61,134 bases of DNA from Armatimonadia bacterium (GTDB lineage: Bacteria; Armatimonadota; Zipacnadia; Zipacnadales; JABUFB01): contig JBDKVB010000153.1 of NCBI GenBank assembly GCA_039679385.1, positions 1-61,134 of the forward strand, given 5' to 3'. Made by a program: the position numbers and the translations under genes. This document shows positions 33,664 through 41,785 of the stretch, in pieces; positions within the stretch are counted from its first letter, which is position 1; each line of letters begins with the position of its first letter. The notes below the pieces were generated by a model. The model did not search any database, had not been told where the DNA came from, and saw nothing but the letters and a program-made list of their open reading frames with translations.

Positions 33664-34986
33664 ATGCCCAAGATCGTACTCATCGGAGCGGGCAGCGGCT
33701 TCGGCAGCCGGCTCTCTGTGGACATCCTCTCGTACCCCGAGCTTCAGGACAGCGACCTGTGCCTGGTCGATATCGAGCAGGCCCGCGTCGACGGCGTCGC
33801 CGACTTCGTCCGTAAGGTGGTCGACCGCCACAAGCTACCCACCCGTGTCTACGCAACCACCGACCGCCGCGCGGTCCTCGAAGGCGCCGACTACGTGGTT
33901 GTGGCCATCGCCGTCGGCGGACCAGCCTACAACGGTGTGCCCTACTACTGGGAGATCGAGATCCCCAAGAAGTACGGCGTCAGTCAGCAAGTCGCAGATA
34001 CCGTCGGCGTCGGTGGCGTGTTCCGCACACTGCGCACGGCTCCTGAGATGCTGCGTATCTGCCGCGACATGGAGGAGCTCTGCCCCAAAGCCTGGCTCAT
34101 CAACTACACCAATCCCATGTCCATGCTCTGCTGGGCCATGTACAAGGCCACCAAGATCAGGGGCGTCGGCCTCTGTCACAGCGTCCAGGGAACCCACAAC
34201 CAGCTCTGCGGCTTCCTCGGCCTTCAGGCCAATCAGGCCACCAGTTGGGTCGCGGGCATCAACCACCAGTCGTGGTTCTTGCGCTTCGAGAAGCGTGGCA
34301 GTGCCTGGAGCCAGGGCGAGGACCTCTACCCGGCTCTCTTCGAGGCCGCTAAGAACCCCGAGATCTTCAACAAGGAAGCCGTGCGCTTCGAGATGATGAA
34401 GCACTTCGGCTACTTCGTCACCGAGTCCAGCGGCCACAACTCCGAGTACGTTCCCTACTTCCGCAAGCGCCCCGAGCTCTTCGAGCAGTTCAACCTCAAG
34501 CACCGCGAGCCGACCAAGGATGGCGATCGAGCCAAGCGCTTCTGGGAGCAGGACGTCCCCGGCGCGGGCAAGATCGATGACGACGCCTTGGCCCTCAAGC
34601 GCTCCCAGGAGTACGCCTCGGGCATCATGTACGCTATTGAGACCAACGGTCTGTTCCGCTTCAACGGAAACGTGCGCAACGATGGCCTCATCAGCAATCT
34701 TCCCGACGGCTGCTGCGTCGAGGTGCCCTGCATGGTCGATGGCACCGGCATCCGCCCCTGCGGAATCGGCGCTCTTCCCGTGCAGGTTGCAGCTCTGAAC
34801 CAGGTCCACGTCGCCGTGCAGCAGCTTACCGTCGAGGCTGTGCTGGAGAAGGACCTCAACAAGGCCTTCATGGCTTGCGCCCTTGATCCGCTAACAGCGG
34901 CGATCTGCTCCCTGGCCGACATCCGCTCGATGTTCGATGAGTTGGTCGAGGCCGACCGGCCCTGGCTCGGCGACATGTTTGCCTGA
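33664..34986 (+). CDS. GH4-family glycosidase (MelA-like)
   Basis: A 440-residue NAD+- and metal-dependent GH4 enzyme, which cleaves glycosides by an oxidation-elimination mechanism. N-terminal I-V-L-I-G-A-G-S-G-F-G dinucleotide fold, then N-Y-T-N-P-M-S-M, C-H-S-V-Q-G-T (Cys about 171) and G-I-N-H-Q-S-W-F (His about 200), the metal-binding residues. These resemble alpha-galactosidase and alpha-glucuronidase members more than phospho-glycosidases, and no PTS genes are present. ATG 33664 follows GGGAGGG by 9 nt. A formylglycine sulfatase follows on the same strand 71 bp later. Confidence 0.9.
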   Translation: MPKIVLIGAGSGFGSRLSVDILSYPELQDSDLCLVDIEQARVDGVADFVRKVVDRHKLPTRVYATTDRRAVLEGADYVVVAIAVGGPAYNGVPYYWEIEIPKKYGVSQQVADTVGVGGVFRTLRTAPEMLRICRDMEELCPKAWLINYTNPMSMLCWAMYKATKIRGVGLCHSVQGTHNQLCGFLGLQANQATSWVAGINHQSWFLRFEKRGSAWSQGEDLYPALFEAAKNPEIFNKEAVRFEMMKHFGYFVTESSGHNSEYVPYFRKRPELFEQFNLKHREPTKDGDRAKRFWEQDVPGAGKIDDDALALKRSQEYASGIMYAIETNGLFRFNGNVRNDGLISNLPDGCCVEVPCMVDGTGIRPCGIGALPVQVAALNQVHVAVQQLTVEAVLEKDLNKAFMACALDPLTAAICSLADIRSMFDELVEADRPWLGDMFA

Positions 34987-35057
34987 GCCCCTGAGGTAGA
35001 CCCAGAATCGCACAGACGGTCCTTCTGACCTTGCCAAGCGCGAGAGGAGTGCAGGCC

Positions 35058-36359
35058 ATGCCCAGGCCCAATGTGATCTACATCAACTCCCATGACACGG
35101 GGCGGTACCTCCAGCCCTATGGGTATGCCGTGCGAACACCGAACCTGCAGCGTCTGGCCGAGCAGGGCGTTCTGTTCCGCCAGGCCTACAATGCCGGGCC
35201 AACCTGCTCTCCTAGTCGCGCAGCCCTGGTCACCGGGCAATGCCCGCATAGCTGCGGGATGACCGGCCTTGCGCACCGCGGCTTCGCCCTGAAGGACTAC
35301 AGCCACCACCTGCAGCACACCCTTCAGCGCAACGGGTACCGCACCTACTTCACCGGGGCCCAGCATGTCGCAGGAGGCCCGGGGAAGCCCCCCTGGGAGA
35401 CCATCGGCTACGACAAGTGGCTGGGTCATCAGGGCCATCTCGCGGCGCGGGACTTCCTAGACTCCCGTCCAACCGAGCCCTTCTACCTGGAGGTGGGCTT
35501 CAACAACACCCACCGGGAGTTCGAGGCGCCGCAGGACCCGCGAGACGACCCTCGCTACACGATGCCGCCTTCCTGTCTGCCCGATGTCCCTGAGGTCCGG
35601 CGCGACTTCGCACGCTTCAGGTCCGATGCCGCGCTCCTGGACGCGAAGATGGGCATGGTGTTCGAGGCCCTCGACCGCAACGGGCTCGCGGACAACACGC
35701 TGGTCATCTGCACCACCGACCACGGGATCGCCTTCCCGCGGATGAAGTGCCAGCTCACCGACCACGGAATGGGCGTCATGCTGATCCTCCGTGGCCCCGG
35801 TGACTTCACCGGTGGCAAGGTGATCGACGGGATGGTCTCGCACATGGACCTCTTCCCGACCCTGTGCGAGTACCTGGGTCTTGAGGCCCCGGACTGGCTG
35901 GAGGGCGTATCCTTCCTGCCGCTGGTGCGCGGGGAAGCGGAGCAGGTCCGCGAGTACCTGACCTCCGAGGTCACCTACCACGCCGCCTATGAGCCGATGC
36001 GCTGCCTGCGCACACCGCGCTACAAGTACATACGGCGCTTCGATGAGCGCAGCAGCATGGTCTTCCCAAACACCGACGACGGCTCCAGCAAAGCCTTCCT
36101 CATGCACAACGGCTGGGCCTCACAGCCACGGGAGCAGGAGATGCTGTACGACCTGATCTTCGATCCCTGCGAGACCAACAACCTCGTCGACCGCACCGAC
36201 CTGCACTCGACCCTCTTGGACCTGCGGCAGAAGCTCGAGCAGTGGATGCGCGACACAAAGGACCCTCTCCTCGACGGTCCGGTCCCGCTTCCCGAGGGCG
36301 CCGTGGCAAATGACCCCGACGGCTTCACCCCGAGGGACCGCCCGGACGCACGGTCCTAA
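35058..36359 (+). CDS. Sulfatase (formylglycine type)
   Basis: A 433-residue sulfatase of the heparan/N-sulfoglucosamine-like type, with opening N-V-I-Y-I-N-S-H-D-T-G and complete modification motif C50-S-P-S-R54. T-T-D-H-G carries metal ligands, and the C-terminal L-Y-D-L-I-F-D-P-C-E-T-N-N-L segment is conserved. No signal peptide, so probably cytosolic or exported by another route. ATG 35058 follows GAGAGGAG; an upstream in-frame ATG lacks conserved residues. Probably co-transcribed with the GH4 gene, implying desulfation together with removal of a terminal sugar. Confidence 0.92.
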   Translation: MPRPNVIYINSHDTGRYLQPYGYAVRTPNLQRLAEQGVLFRQAYNAGPTCSPSRAALVTGQCPHSCGMTGLAHRGFALKDYSHHLQHTLQRNGYRTYFTGAQHVAGGPGKPPWETIGYDKWLGHQGHLAARDFLDSRPTEPFYLEVGFNNTHREFEAPQDPRDDPRYTMPPSCLPDVPEVRRDFARFRSDAALLDAKMGMVFEALDRNGLADNTLVICTTDHGIAFPRMKCQLTDHGMGVMLILRGPGDFTGGKVIDGMVSHMDLFPTLCEYLGLEAPDWLEGVSFLPLVRGEAEQVREYLTSEVTYHAAYEPMRCLRTPRYKYIRRFDERSSMVFPNTDDGSSKAFLMHNGWASQPREQEMLYDLIFDPCETNNLVDRTDLHSTLLDLRQKLEQWMRDTKDPLLDGPVPLPEGAVANDPDGFTPRDRPDARS

Positions 36360-36391
36360 CAGTCGCACGCTCTGCCCTTCCCAAGCACACA

Positions 36392-36424
36392 GAAGGCTGA
36401 CCCAGCTCCATCGGGTCAGCCTTC
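36392..36424 (+). terminator. Terminator after the GH4-sulfatase unit
   Basis: A perfect 12-bp stem GAAGGCTGACCC (36392-36403) with 36413-36424 and a 9-nt loop; the following T content is weak (GTGATT). Confidence 0.65.
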
Positions 36425-36566
36425 GTGATTCCGCGGGCGTACAATGGCAACGAAGCGTAGCGCAGGTCTTCTCGACGTCCGATACGTGATCCAGATAACA
36501 GCACCCTCGGGAGAACCCTTCCGGCGCTCAGTCGTCTGTATCCAGGACCTTTTCCACGTTTCTGCG

Positions 36567-36580
36567 TAACCTTTAGGTTA
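36567..36580. promoter_or_regulatory. Palindrome A upstream of the -35 box
   Basis: TAACCT-TT-AGGTTA, a perfect 6-bp inverted repeat with a TT centre at 36573.5, located just upstream of the -35 box. A candidate operator or activator site. Confidence 0.55.
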
Positions 36581-36586
36581 TCTTAA

Positions 36587-36615
36587 TTGACAATCCGGCT
36601 ACCACTGCTTAGCAT
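36587..36615 (+). promoter_or_regulatory. Promoter of the response regulator gene
   Basis: Perfect -35 TTGACA (36587-36592), 17-bp spacer and -10 TAGCAT (36610-36615), in a locally AT-rich patch. The leader would be about 290 nt. Confidence 0.65.
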
Positions 36616-36622
36616 TTGCTAA
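36609..36622. promoter_or_regulatory. Palindrome B overlapping the -10 box
   Basis: TTAGCA-TT-TGCTAA, a perfect 6-bp inverted repeat with TT centre at 36615.5, covering the -10 box. Its centre is 42 bp (four helical turns) from palindrome A. A repressor bound here would block the promoter. Confidence 0.55.
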
Positions 36623-36912
36623 TGTAGAACGACGCGTCCTTTCCTATAGCCATGGCAGGTATGGGGACACAGATATAGGCCCGGCCCAGCCTGCACGTGC
36701 CAAGGGTGAACAGCTTTGCCGGACACAGTGCGCAGGGGCTTGCGCCATGGTGACCACAAGGCTTTGGAGACCGCCAGTTGTCAAGCCCCAGACCTCGACC
36801 GTACCAGCCGTGAACACCGTAACGCACGCGTCGACGTGAGCGCCCTAAAGCGTGAACTGCTCCAGTCGGCAGTACTGCGCAGACTCCTTAACCCTGATAG
36901 GGGGAACCACCC
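36623..36912 (+). other. Long leader of the response regulator gene
   Basis: About 290 nt between the promoter and the GTG start contain no gene I can support. A short open frame (36716-36916) overlapping the regulator start by GTGA has no recognisable sequence. The 553-bp gap 36360-36912 otherwise holds only the terminator, the promoter and the two palindromes. Confidence 0.4.
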
Positions 36913-37611
36913 GTGAGTAGAGCGAGGGTTCTGGTCGTCGGAAGCAGCACCGACACACAGGAAGTGATGGAGCGCAAACTGCAGGAAGCAGGCTTCGACG
37001 TGCTGGTCTGTCCGGCAGGCAGCGACCTGCAGGAGGCCTTGCACGAGCATAAGCCTGATCTGGTGGTGCTGGACCTCGAACTGGCGGACCGACACGGTCT
37101 CGACGTCTGCCGTGAGGTTGCCGCCGCCCGTGGACGTGGAGTGATTGCCCTCGCGCCCGAAGGGGACAGCGTCAGCGGCATCGTGAGCCTCGAACTGGGC
37201 GCAGATGACTTCATCTGCAAGCCCGTGGACATGCGCGAGCTCAGTGCCCGCGCGAAGGCGGTGCTACGCCGGCTGCAGAGCGGAGGAGTCGAGGCCGAAC
37301 CCGGATCGCTCCGCGTCGGGGGGCTGGAAGTCGACGAGCGGACCCATCTTGTGCGCGTGAACGGTCGCTCGCTATCCCTCGGACCGATCGACTGCATGAT
37401 CCTCTCGACCCTGATGCGCCGCGTAGGCCACGTCTGCACTCGCGAGGAGCTGTGCGAGGCCGCCTGGGGCCAGGCACATCAGCCCGCCCACAAGCTCACC
37501 ATGCACATCAACAACCTGCGCAACAAGATTGAGCCCGATCCGCGTCGACCGCGCTACCTCCTCACGGTCCGCGGCGTCGGCTACAAAATATCCGACCGAC
37601 CGGAAACCTAG
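36913..37611 (+). CDS. Atypical OmpR-family response regulator
   Basis: A 232-residue regulator: receiver domain (about 4-118) and winged-helix DNA-binding domain (about 130-228, ending R-Y-L-L-T-V-R-G-V-G-Y-K). The receiver keeps Asp54 (V-L-D-L-E) and Lys103 (C-K-P-V-D), but the acidic pocket that binds Mg2+ reads V-V-G10-S-S instead of V-D-D-x, and the switch Thr/Ser is Ala81. Phosphorylation is therefore unlikely to control it as usual. Start is GTG 36913 after a GGGGG stretch. No kinase is adjacent. It may autoregulate through the palindromes at its promoter. Confidence 0.9.
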   Translation: MSRARVLVVGSSTDTQEVMERKLQEAGFDVLVCPAGSDLQEALHEHKPDLVVLDLELADRHGLDVCREVAAARGRGVIALAPEGDSVSGIVSLELGADDFICKPVDMRELSARAKAVLRRLQSGGVEAEPGSLRVGGLEVDERTHLVRVNGRSLSLGPIDCMILSTLMRRVGHVCTREELCEAAWGQAHQPAHKLTMHINNLRNKIEPDPRRPRYLLTVRGVGYKISDRPET

Positions 37612-37678
37612 CGCAAACCGACGCAGAACGTCCCCTCTGATCCTGTCGCCGGACGTTCTTCCTCTACCAAGGCCTCGC

Positions 37679-37712
37679 AAACAGCCGCCCGCTACTCAAG
37701 GGGCGGCTGTTT
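37679..37712 (+). terminator. Terminator after the response regulator
   Basis: A 12-bp stem, AAACAGCCGCCC (37679-37690) with GGGCGGCTGTTT (37701-37712), with a 10-nt loop and terminal TTT. Confidence 0.75.
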
Positions 37713-37836
37713 GCTTGCGTCGCGGAAGGTCAACGGCAGCCCGGGCGGGAAAGACAGCAGTCACTCGCAGCCAGGGCAGCACCGACCACCAGGTCGGCCT
37801 GATTCCTGGCGCAATGCAGAAGCTGAGGACCCTCGG

Positions 37837-38925
37837 ATGACTGAACTCACGAGCCGCGAACGCATCGACAACATACTGCACAGAAGGCCGGTCGACCGCA
37901 TCGGAGTGTTTGAGCACTTTTGGGGTGACACCCAGCGGGTGTGGATGGAGCAGGGGCATCTGAAGCCGGGCGAGAACCTCGCCGAGCACTTCGGCTTCGA
38001 TCTGGAGCTGTGCTGGCCCTTCAAGATGGTGGCCGACCTCGACTTCGTCGACGAGGTCGTCGAGGAGACTGACGAGACCCGGCTGGTGCGGAACGGCAAC
38101 TACACGCTGATGCGCAGCCACAAGCTCCATTCCTCCACGCCCGAGCACGTCGACTTCCTCGTCAAGGACCGCGCGGGCTGGGAGGAGCACCTCAAGCCGA
38201 AGCTGGTCGCCGACCGGCGGCGCGTGAACTTCGAGGCCTACCGGCGGGTGCGGCAACACGCAGCCGAGACCAACCGCTTCTTCGCCTGGTCCGGCGTCAA
38301 CGTCTTCGAACTCATCAAGGACGTCTGCGGCCATCAGTGGATGCTCATCGGCATGGCCGAGGACCCCGACTGGGTCATCGACATGGCCCAGACCTATGCC
38401 CGTCTGACCGTCGACTTGCAGGACATGCTCTTCGCCGAGGAGGGTCTGCCTGACGGGATCTGGTACTACGAGGACCTGGGGTTCAAGCAGCGCCCCTTCA
38501 TGTCGCCGACAATGTACCGCGAGATACTCCAGCCTGCGCACACCTACACCATCGACCGAGCCAAACGCGACAACCTGCCCGTCGTCATGCACTCCTGCGG
38601 GTATGTCGAGCCGCTGCTGCCCGGCATCGTCGAGGCGGGCGTGGACTGCCTGCAGGTCATCGAGGTCAAGGCCGGCATGGACCTGCTCAAGCTGTACCAC
38701 GAGTGGGGGGATCGGCTATCCTTCATGGGCGGCATCGACGTGCGCGTACTGTACACCAACGATCTCGCCAGGATCGATGCCGAGTTGGAGGCCAAGATCC
38801 CGGTGGTCATGGGCAACAACGGCTACGTCCTGCACAGCGACCACTCCATCCCCAACACCGTGGACTACGCCTCCTACCGGCACTTCGTCCAGAGAGGGCT
38901 TGAGCTCGGAACCTACCGAGACTGA
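37837..38925 (+). CDS. Uroporphyrinogen decarboxylase family protein (MtaA-like motif)
   Basis: A 362-residue URO-D-superfamily protein. It contains H252-S-C254-G, the H-x-C half of the zinc site used by corrinoid:thiol methyltransferases such as MtaA, but the later Cys of that site is replaced in H-S-D-H-S-I-P-N. It lacks HemE-specific residues. A methyl-transfer or demethylation role is possible but not proven. ATG 37837 follows a GAGG. The nucleoside hydrolase gene starts 58 bp downstream on the same strand. Confidence 0.8.
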   Translation: MTELTSRERIDNILHRRPVDRIGVFEHFWGDTQRVWMEQGHLKPGENLAEHFGFDLELCWPFKMVADLDFVDEVVEETDETRLVRNGNYTLMRSHKLHSSTPEHVDFLVKDRAGWEEHLKPKLVADRRRVNFEAYRRVRQHAAETNRFFAWSGVNVFELIKDVCGHQWMLIGMAEDPDWVIDMAQTYARLTVDLQDMLFAEEGLPDGIWYYEDLGFKQRPFMSPTMYREILQPAHTYTIDRAKRDNLPVVMHSCGYVEPLLPGIVEAGVDCLQVIEVKAGMDLLKLYHEWGDRLSFMGGIDVRVLYTNDLARIDAELEAKIPVVMGNNGYVLHSDHSIPNTVDYASYRHFVQRGLELGTYRD

Positions 38926-38983
38926 GCCGCTCGGCCCTGTCGGCGACGGCTGCAGGTGAGACAACAAGCAAAGGTGAGTCACC

Positions 38984-39937
38984 ATGACTGATGCCCTTGA
39001 CCGAGCACCGCGACGCGTCCTTCTCGACACCGACATGGGCGGTGACTGTGACGATGCGGGTGCTCTGGCGATCCTACACGCGATGTGCGACCTGGGCGAG
39101 GCAGCCCTACTGGGTGTCGTGTGCTGCACCTCAGCGCGCTACACGCCCGGGTGCATCGACGCCATCAACCACTACTACGGGCGTCCCGAGATCCCCGTCG
39201 GCACAATCGAGGTCGAGGGGTTCATGGCCGATACCGATCGTGCCTACAGCCGCCAGGTGGCCGAGACCTTCCCCAACAAGATCAGGAACCGTGACAACGC
39301 CGAGAGGTCCGTCAAGCTCTTCCGCCGGGTCCTGGCCGCACAGCCCACGGCAAGTGTGGACCTCGTGGCGATCGGGCCACTCCCGAACCTCGCCCACCTG
39401 ATGGACTCGGAGCCGGACGAGATCAGCTCGCTGAACGGGCGCAGCCTTGTGGCGCAGAAGGTGCGGGAGCTCACGATCATGGGAGGGTTCTTCGGGGAGA
39501 GCAAGCCGCATCCGGGAGCCGGCGAGTACAACTTCGCCAACGATGCCCCGGCCGCTGCGGCCGTTGCGAAGGACTGGCCGACACCGATCCTCTACTGCGG
39601 TTGGGAGATCGGCAACGCCTGTCCGACCGGCTCGAAGCTCACCGGGCACACACCGGAGACGAACCCGGTGCGCAAAGCCTATGAGCTGTACCTACACGGA
39701 CCCGACCGGGCCCGACCCAGCTTCGACCTGGCCACGGTGTATGCCGCCGTGCGGGGTTGTGAGCCCCTGTGGAAGGAGAGCGCTCCAGGCCGCTGCATCG
39801 TTGACCCCAAGACCGGGCAGAACACGTGGGAGGACCTGCCCACAGGCAAGGACCGCTACATGATCCCACTCGCAGAGACTTCCGTCGTTGCTGAGCGGAT
39901 CGAGGAACTGCTGATCAAGGCGCCAGCCAGACAGTAG
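38984..39937 (+). CDS. Inosine-uridine nucleoside hydrolase family protein
   Basis: A 317-residue Ca2+-dependent N-ribosidase-fold protein. D15-T-D-M-G-G-D-C-D-D-A is the family's metal-binding motif, followed by I-M-G-G-F-F-G, N-F-A-N-D-A-P-A-A and a C-terminal D-L-A-T. These enzymes hydrolyse ribonucleosides or related N-glycosides; many environmental members have unknown substrates. AGGTGA lies 7 nt before the ATG. The URO-D-like gene upstream is probably in the same transcript. Confidence 0.88.
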   Translation: MTDALDRAPRRVLLDTDMGGDCDDAGALAILHAMCDLGEAALLGVVCCTSARYTPGCIDAINHYYGRPEIPVGTIEVEGFMADTDRAYSRQVAETFPNKIRNRDNAERSVKLFRRVLAAQPTASVDLVAIGPLPNLAHLMDSEPDEISSLNGRSLVAQKVRELTIMGGFFGESKPHPGAGEYNFANDAPAAAAVAKDWPTPILYCGWEIGNACPTGSKLTGHTPETNPVRKAYELYLHGPDRARPSFDLATVYAAVRGCEPLWKESAPGRCIVDPKTGQNTWEDLPTGKDRYMIPLAETSVVAERIEELLIKAPARQ

Positions 39938-39942
39938 GCGTC

Positions 39943-40332
39943 TCAGTCGCCGCTCTCAAGCACGCGCTTGACGACCTCGCCGACGGTGTCGATGAAGCCG
40001 GCGCGCTTCTCAACGAACACCCCATCGAACTCGATGATCCGCATGAGGTCGCTCGGGCTGTCGGCGAAGCCGCTGATCACAACGACCTTCATGGCTTCCC
40101 ACAGAGGGTTGTTCTTGATCGCTTTGAGAACGTGCCAGCCGTCGATATCCGGCATGCTGATGTCGACGATCACCACGTCGTAGAGCCGGTCGGCGCAGGT
40201 CCGTTCGCAGATCTTGCGGAGAGCCGACCGCCCACTGTTGGCGGTGTCGGACTCAATGCCCATCGTCTGCAGGCGCACCGCCACAGTCTCCACAATGCCG
40301 GGGTCATCGTCGGCGATGAGAACTCGGGGCAT
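39943..40332 (-). CDS. Single-domain response regulator (CheY-like)
   Basis: A 129-residue receiver with no output domain. All phosphorylation residues are present: A-D8-D9-D10, phospho-acceptor Asp57 in V-I-V-D-I-S, Ser in V-V-I-S-G-F and Lys in V-E-K-R-A. ATG 40332 follows GAGGAG by 6 nt. Such proteins relay phosphate or bind partner proteins; no kinase or chemotaxis gene is near. Its stop is 5 bp from the convergent nucleoside hydrolase stop. Confidence 0.9.
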   Translation of the reverse strand: MPRVLIADDDPGIVETVAVRLQTMGIESDTANSGRSALRKICERTCADRLYDVVIVDISMPDIDGWHVLKAIKNNPLWEAMKVVVISGFADSPSDLMRIIEFDGVFVEKRAGFIDTVGEVVKRVLESGD

Positions 40333-40374
40333 GGCGTCTCCTCTCAGGTCGACGGCATGCCACACACAGGCGGT

Positions 40375-40860
40375 CTAGTGCCCCCGTTGGTGCTCAGCCA
40401 GGGCCCTCTGCTTGCGGCGCTCGAACTCCCGCTCTGCGATGGCTTCCCGTTTGTCGTACTGGCGCTTCCCACGACACAGGCCCAGCTCAATCTTCGCATA
40501 CCCACGGCTGTTGAAGTACAGCCTGAGCGGAATCAGGGTGTAGCCCTTCTCGCGCAGCGCACGCTCAAGGCGCCGGATCTCCCGCGTCTTCAGCAGCAGC
40601 TTGCGATCACGCGTCGGCTCGGCATTGTCCCGCGCCGGATCATAGGCCGAAATGCGCATCCCGCGGAGCCACACCTGACCGCCCTCGACGGTCGCATACG
40701 CCTCCGTGATGCTGACATGGTGTGAGCGTACCGACTTGACCTCGGAACCGGCCAGCACCAGGCCCGCCTCCAGGGACTCGTCGACGAAGTAGTCATGTCG
40801 CGCACGACGGTTGCTCGCCACCAGGGTTCCGGAACTCTTGTCGCCGCTCTCCGCAGGCAT
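40375..40860 (-). CDS. smpB: SsrA-binding protein SmpB
   Basis: A 161-residue SmpB, which delivers tmRNA to stalled ribosomes in trans-translation. Typical segments are N-R-R-A-R-H-D-Y-F, E-A-G-L-V-L-A-G-S-E-V-K-S-V-R, R-D-R-K-L-L-L, and the basic tail G-K-R-Q-Y-D-K-R-E. ATG 40860 is 8 nt after GGGAGG. No tmRNA (ssrA) gene was recognised nearby. Confidence 0.97.
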   Translation of the reverse strand: MPAESGDKSSGTLVASNRRARHDYFVDESLEAGLVLAGSEVKSVRSHHVSITEAYATVEGGQVWLRGMRISAYDPARDNAEPTRDRKLLLKTREIRRLERALREKGYTLIPLRLYFNSRGYAKIELGLCRGKRQYDKREAIAEREFERRKQRALAEHQRGH

Positions 40861-40938
40861 TCGTTGCACCTCCCACCACTACGACCCAGGATCGTTTCCA
40901 GCCCGACCGAACGTGGTCGGCGGCCGGTGTCTACAGAC

Positions 40939-40967
40939 GAAAGGAGCGACCCCATACGGGTCGCTCC
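40939..40967 (-). terminator. Terminator after lepB
   Basis: A 10-bp stem, GGAGCGACCC (40943-40952) with GGGTCGCTCC (40958-40967), loop of 5, followed on the minus strand by TTTCGTC. It ends the ffh-to-lepB gene run. Confidence 0.75.
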
Positions 40968-41013
40968 GACGTTTCAGCGGCCGGTATCGCGCCTCTCCCC
41001 AGGAGCCGAGGCC

Positions 41014-41694
41014 CTAGTGAAGCAGCCCGACCCGATACCAGGGCCAGAAGATGACCATTGCCTTGCCCAGAACGTTCGGCCGCGGCAGTTCGGGCTTCGC
41101 TGCCTCCATCCCGTCGGTCCCGATAAGGTGCCAGCGGTGGCCGTCGTTGGAGTCGTTACGGTTGTCCCCGAACACCAGCAGACAGCCTGGTGGAACAGTG
41201 AACTCCGCTCCCGTCTCCGCCCCTTCCGGCCACGTGTACAGCGGCGCTTCCTTGATATACCGCTCACTCACAGGTCTGCCGTTCCGATAGAGCTGGTTGT
41301 TGTACACGGCAATCCGGTCGCCCTCAACGCCCACGACGCGCTTGATGAAGTCCTTCTTGGCCGCGTCGCCATCCAGCGCCTGCGGAGGCGCATCGAAGAC
41401 CACAATGTCGCCCACCTGCGGCTTCTGGAAGTAGTAGGTGAACTTGTTGACCAGGATCCGGTCCTTCGCCTGCAGGGTCGGCTCCATCGATCCCGACGGA
41501 ATGTAGAAGGCCTGTATCACAAAGGGCCGAAGCACAAGAAACACGAGCAGCACGGCGATCAGCGCCGAGTCGATGAACTCGAGCGCTGCCGGCCGATGGT
41601 TGCGCAGAGCCGCCACATAGGCCACCGCCACCCGTGCCAGGACGATAGCACCGACCAAAGCGACGACGTGCCAGGTGTTCTCAAAGGCATACAT
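41014..41694 (-). CDS. lepB: Signal peptidase I
   Basis: A 226-residue membrane serine protease that cleaves signal peptides of exported proteins. Two N-terminal membrane segments (about 8-28 and 42-62), nucleophile Ser69 in P-S-G-S-M-E-P-T, catalytic Lys118 in F-I-K-R-V-V-G and the G-D-N-R-N-D-S-N-D-G box. The second membrane segment ends right before the catalytic Ser, as is usual. It lies downstream of rplS, a placement seen in many Terrabacteria. The ribosome-binding site is weak. Confidence 0.95.
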   Translation of the reverse strand: MYAFENTWHVVALVGAIVLARVAVAYVAALRNHRPAALEFIDSALIAVLLVFLVLRPFVIQAFYIPSGSMEPTLQAKDRILVNKFTYYFQKPQVGDIVVFDAPPQALDGDAAKKDFIKRVVGVEGDRIAVYNNQLYRNGRPVSERYIKEAPLYTWPEGAETGAEFTVPPGCLLVFGDNRNDSNDGHRWHLIGTDGMEAAKPELPRPNVLGKAMVIFWPWYRVGLLH

Positions 41695-41722
41695 TGCTTC
41701 GGGCTCACACGATAGCAGAATG

Positions 41723-41747
41723 GGTAGGCGCCGGTCAGGCGCCTACC
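41723..41747 (-). terminator. Hairpin between rplS and lepB
   Basis: A perfect 10-bp stem GGTAGGCGCC/GGCGCCTACC (41723-41732 with 41738-41747), loop GGTCA. There is no T-run, so it may only attenuate or process the transcript. Confidence 0.5.
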
Positions 41748-41785
41748 AGATACGCACAACAGCTAACAGACCCGGCGGGCACAGT

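Noticed and set aside
36716-36916. Small 66-residue coding region overlapping the response regulator start by GTGA
   Set aside because: It starts at TTG with no ribosome-binding site, and its sequence is low-information and matches no family I know.
32327-38925. HemE (heme biosynthesis)
   Set aside because: Both URO-D-superfamily proteins lack HemE-specific residues and no other heme gene is near, so a general family name is used.
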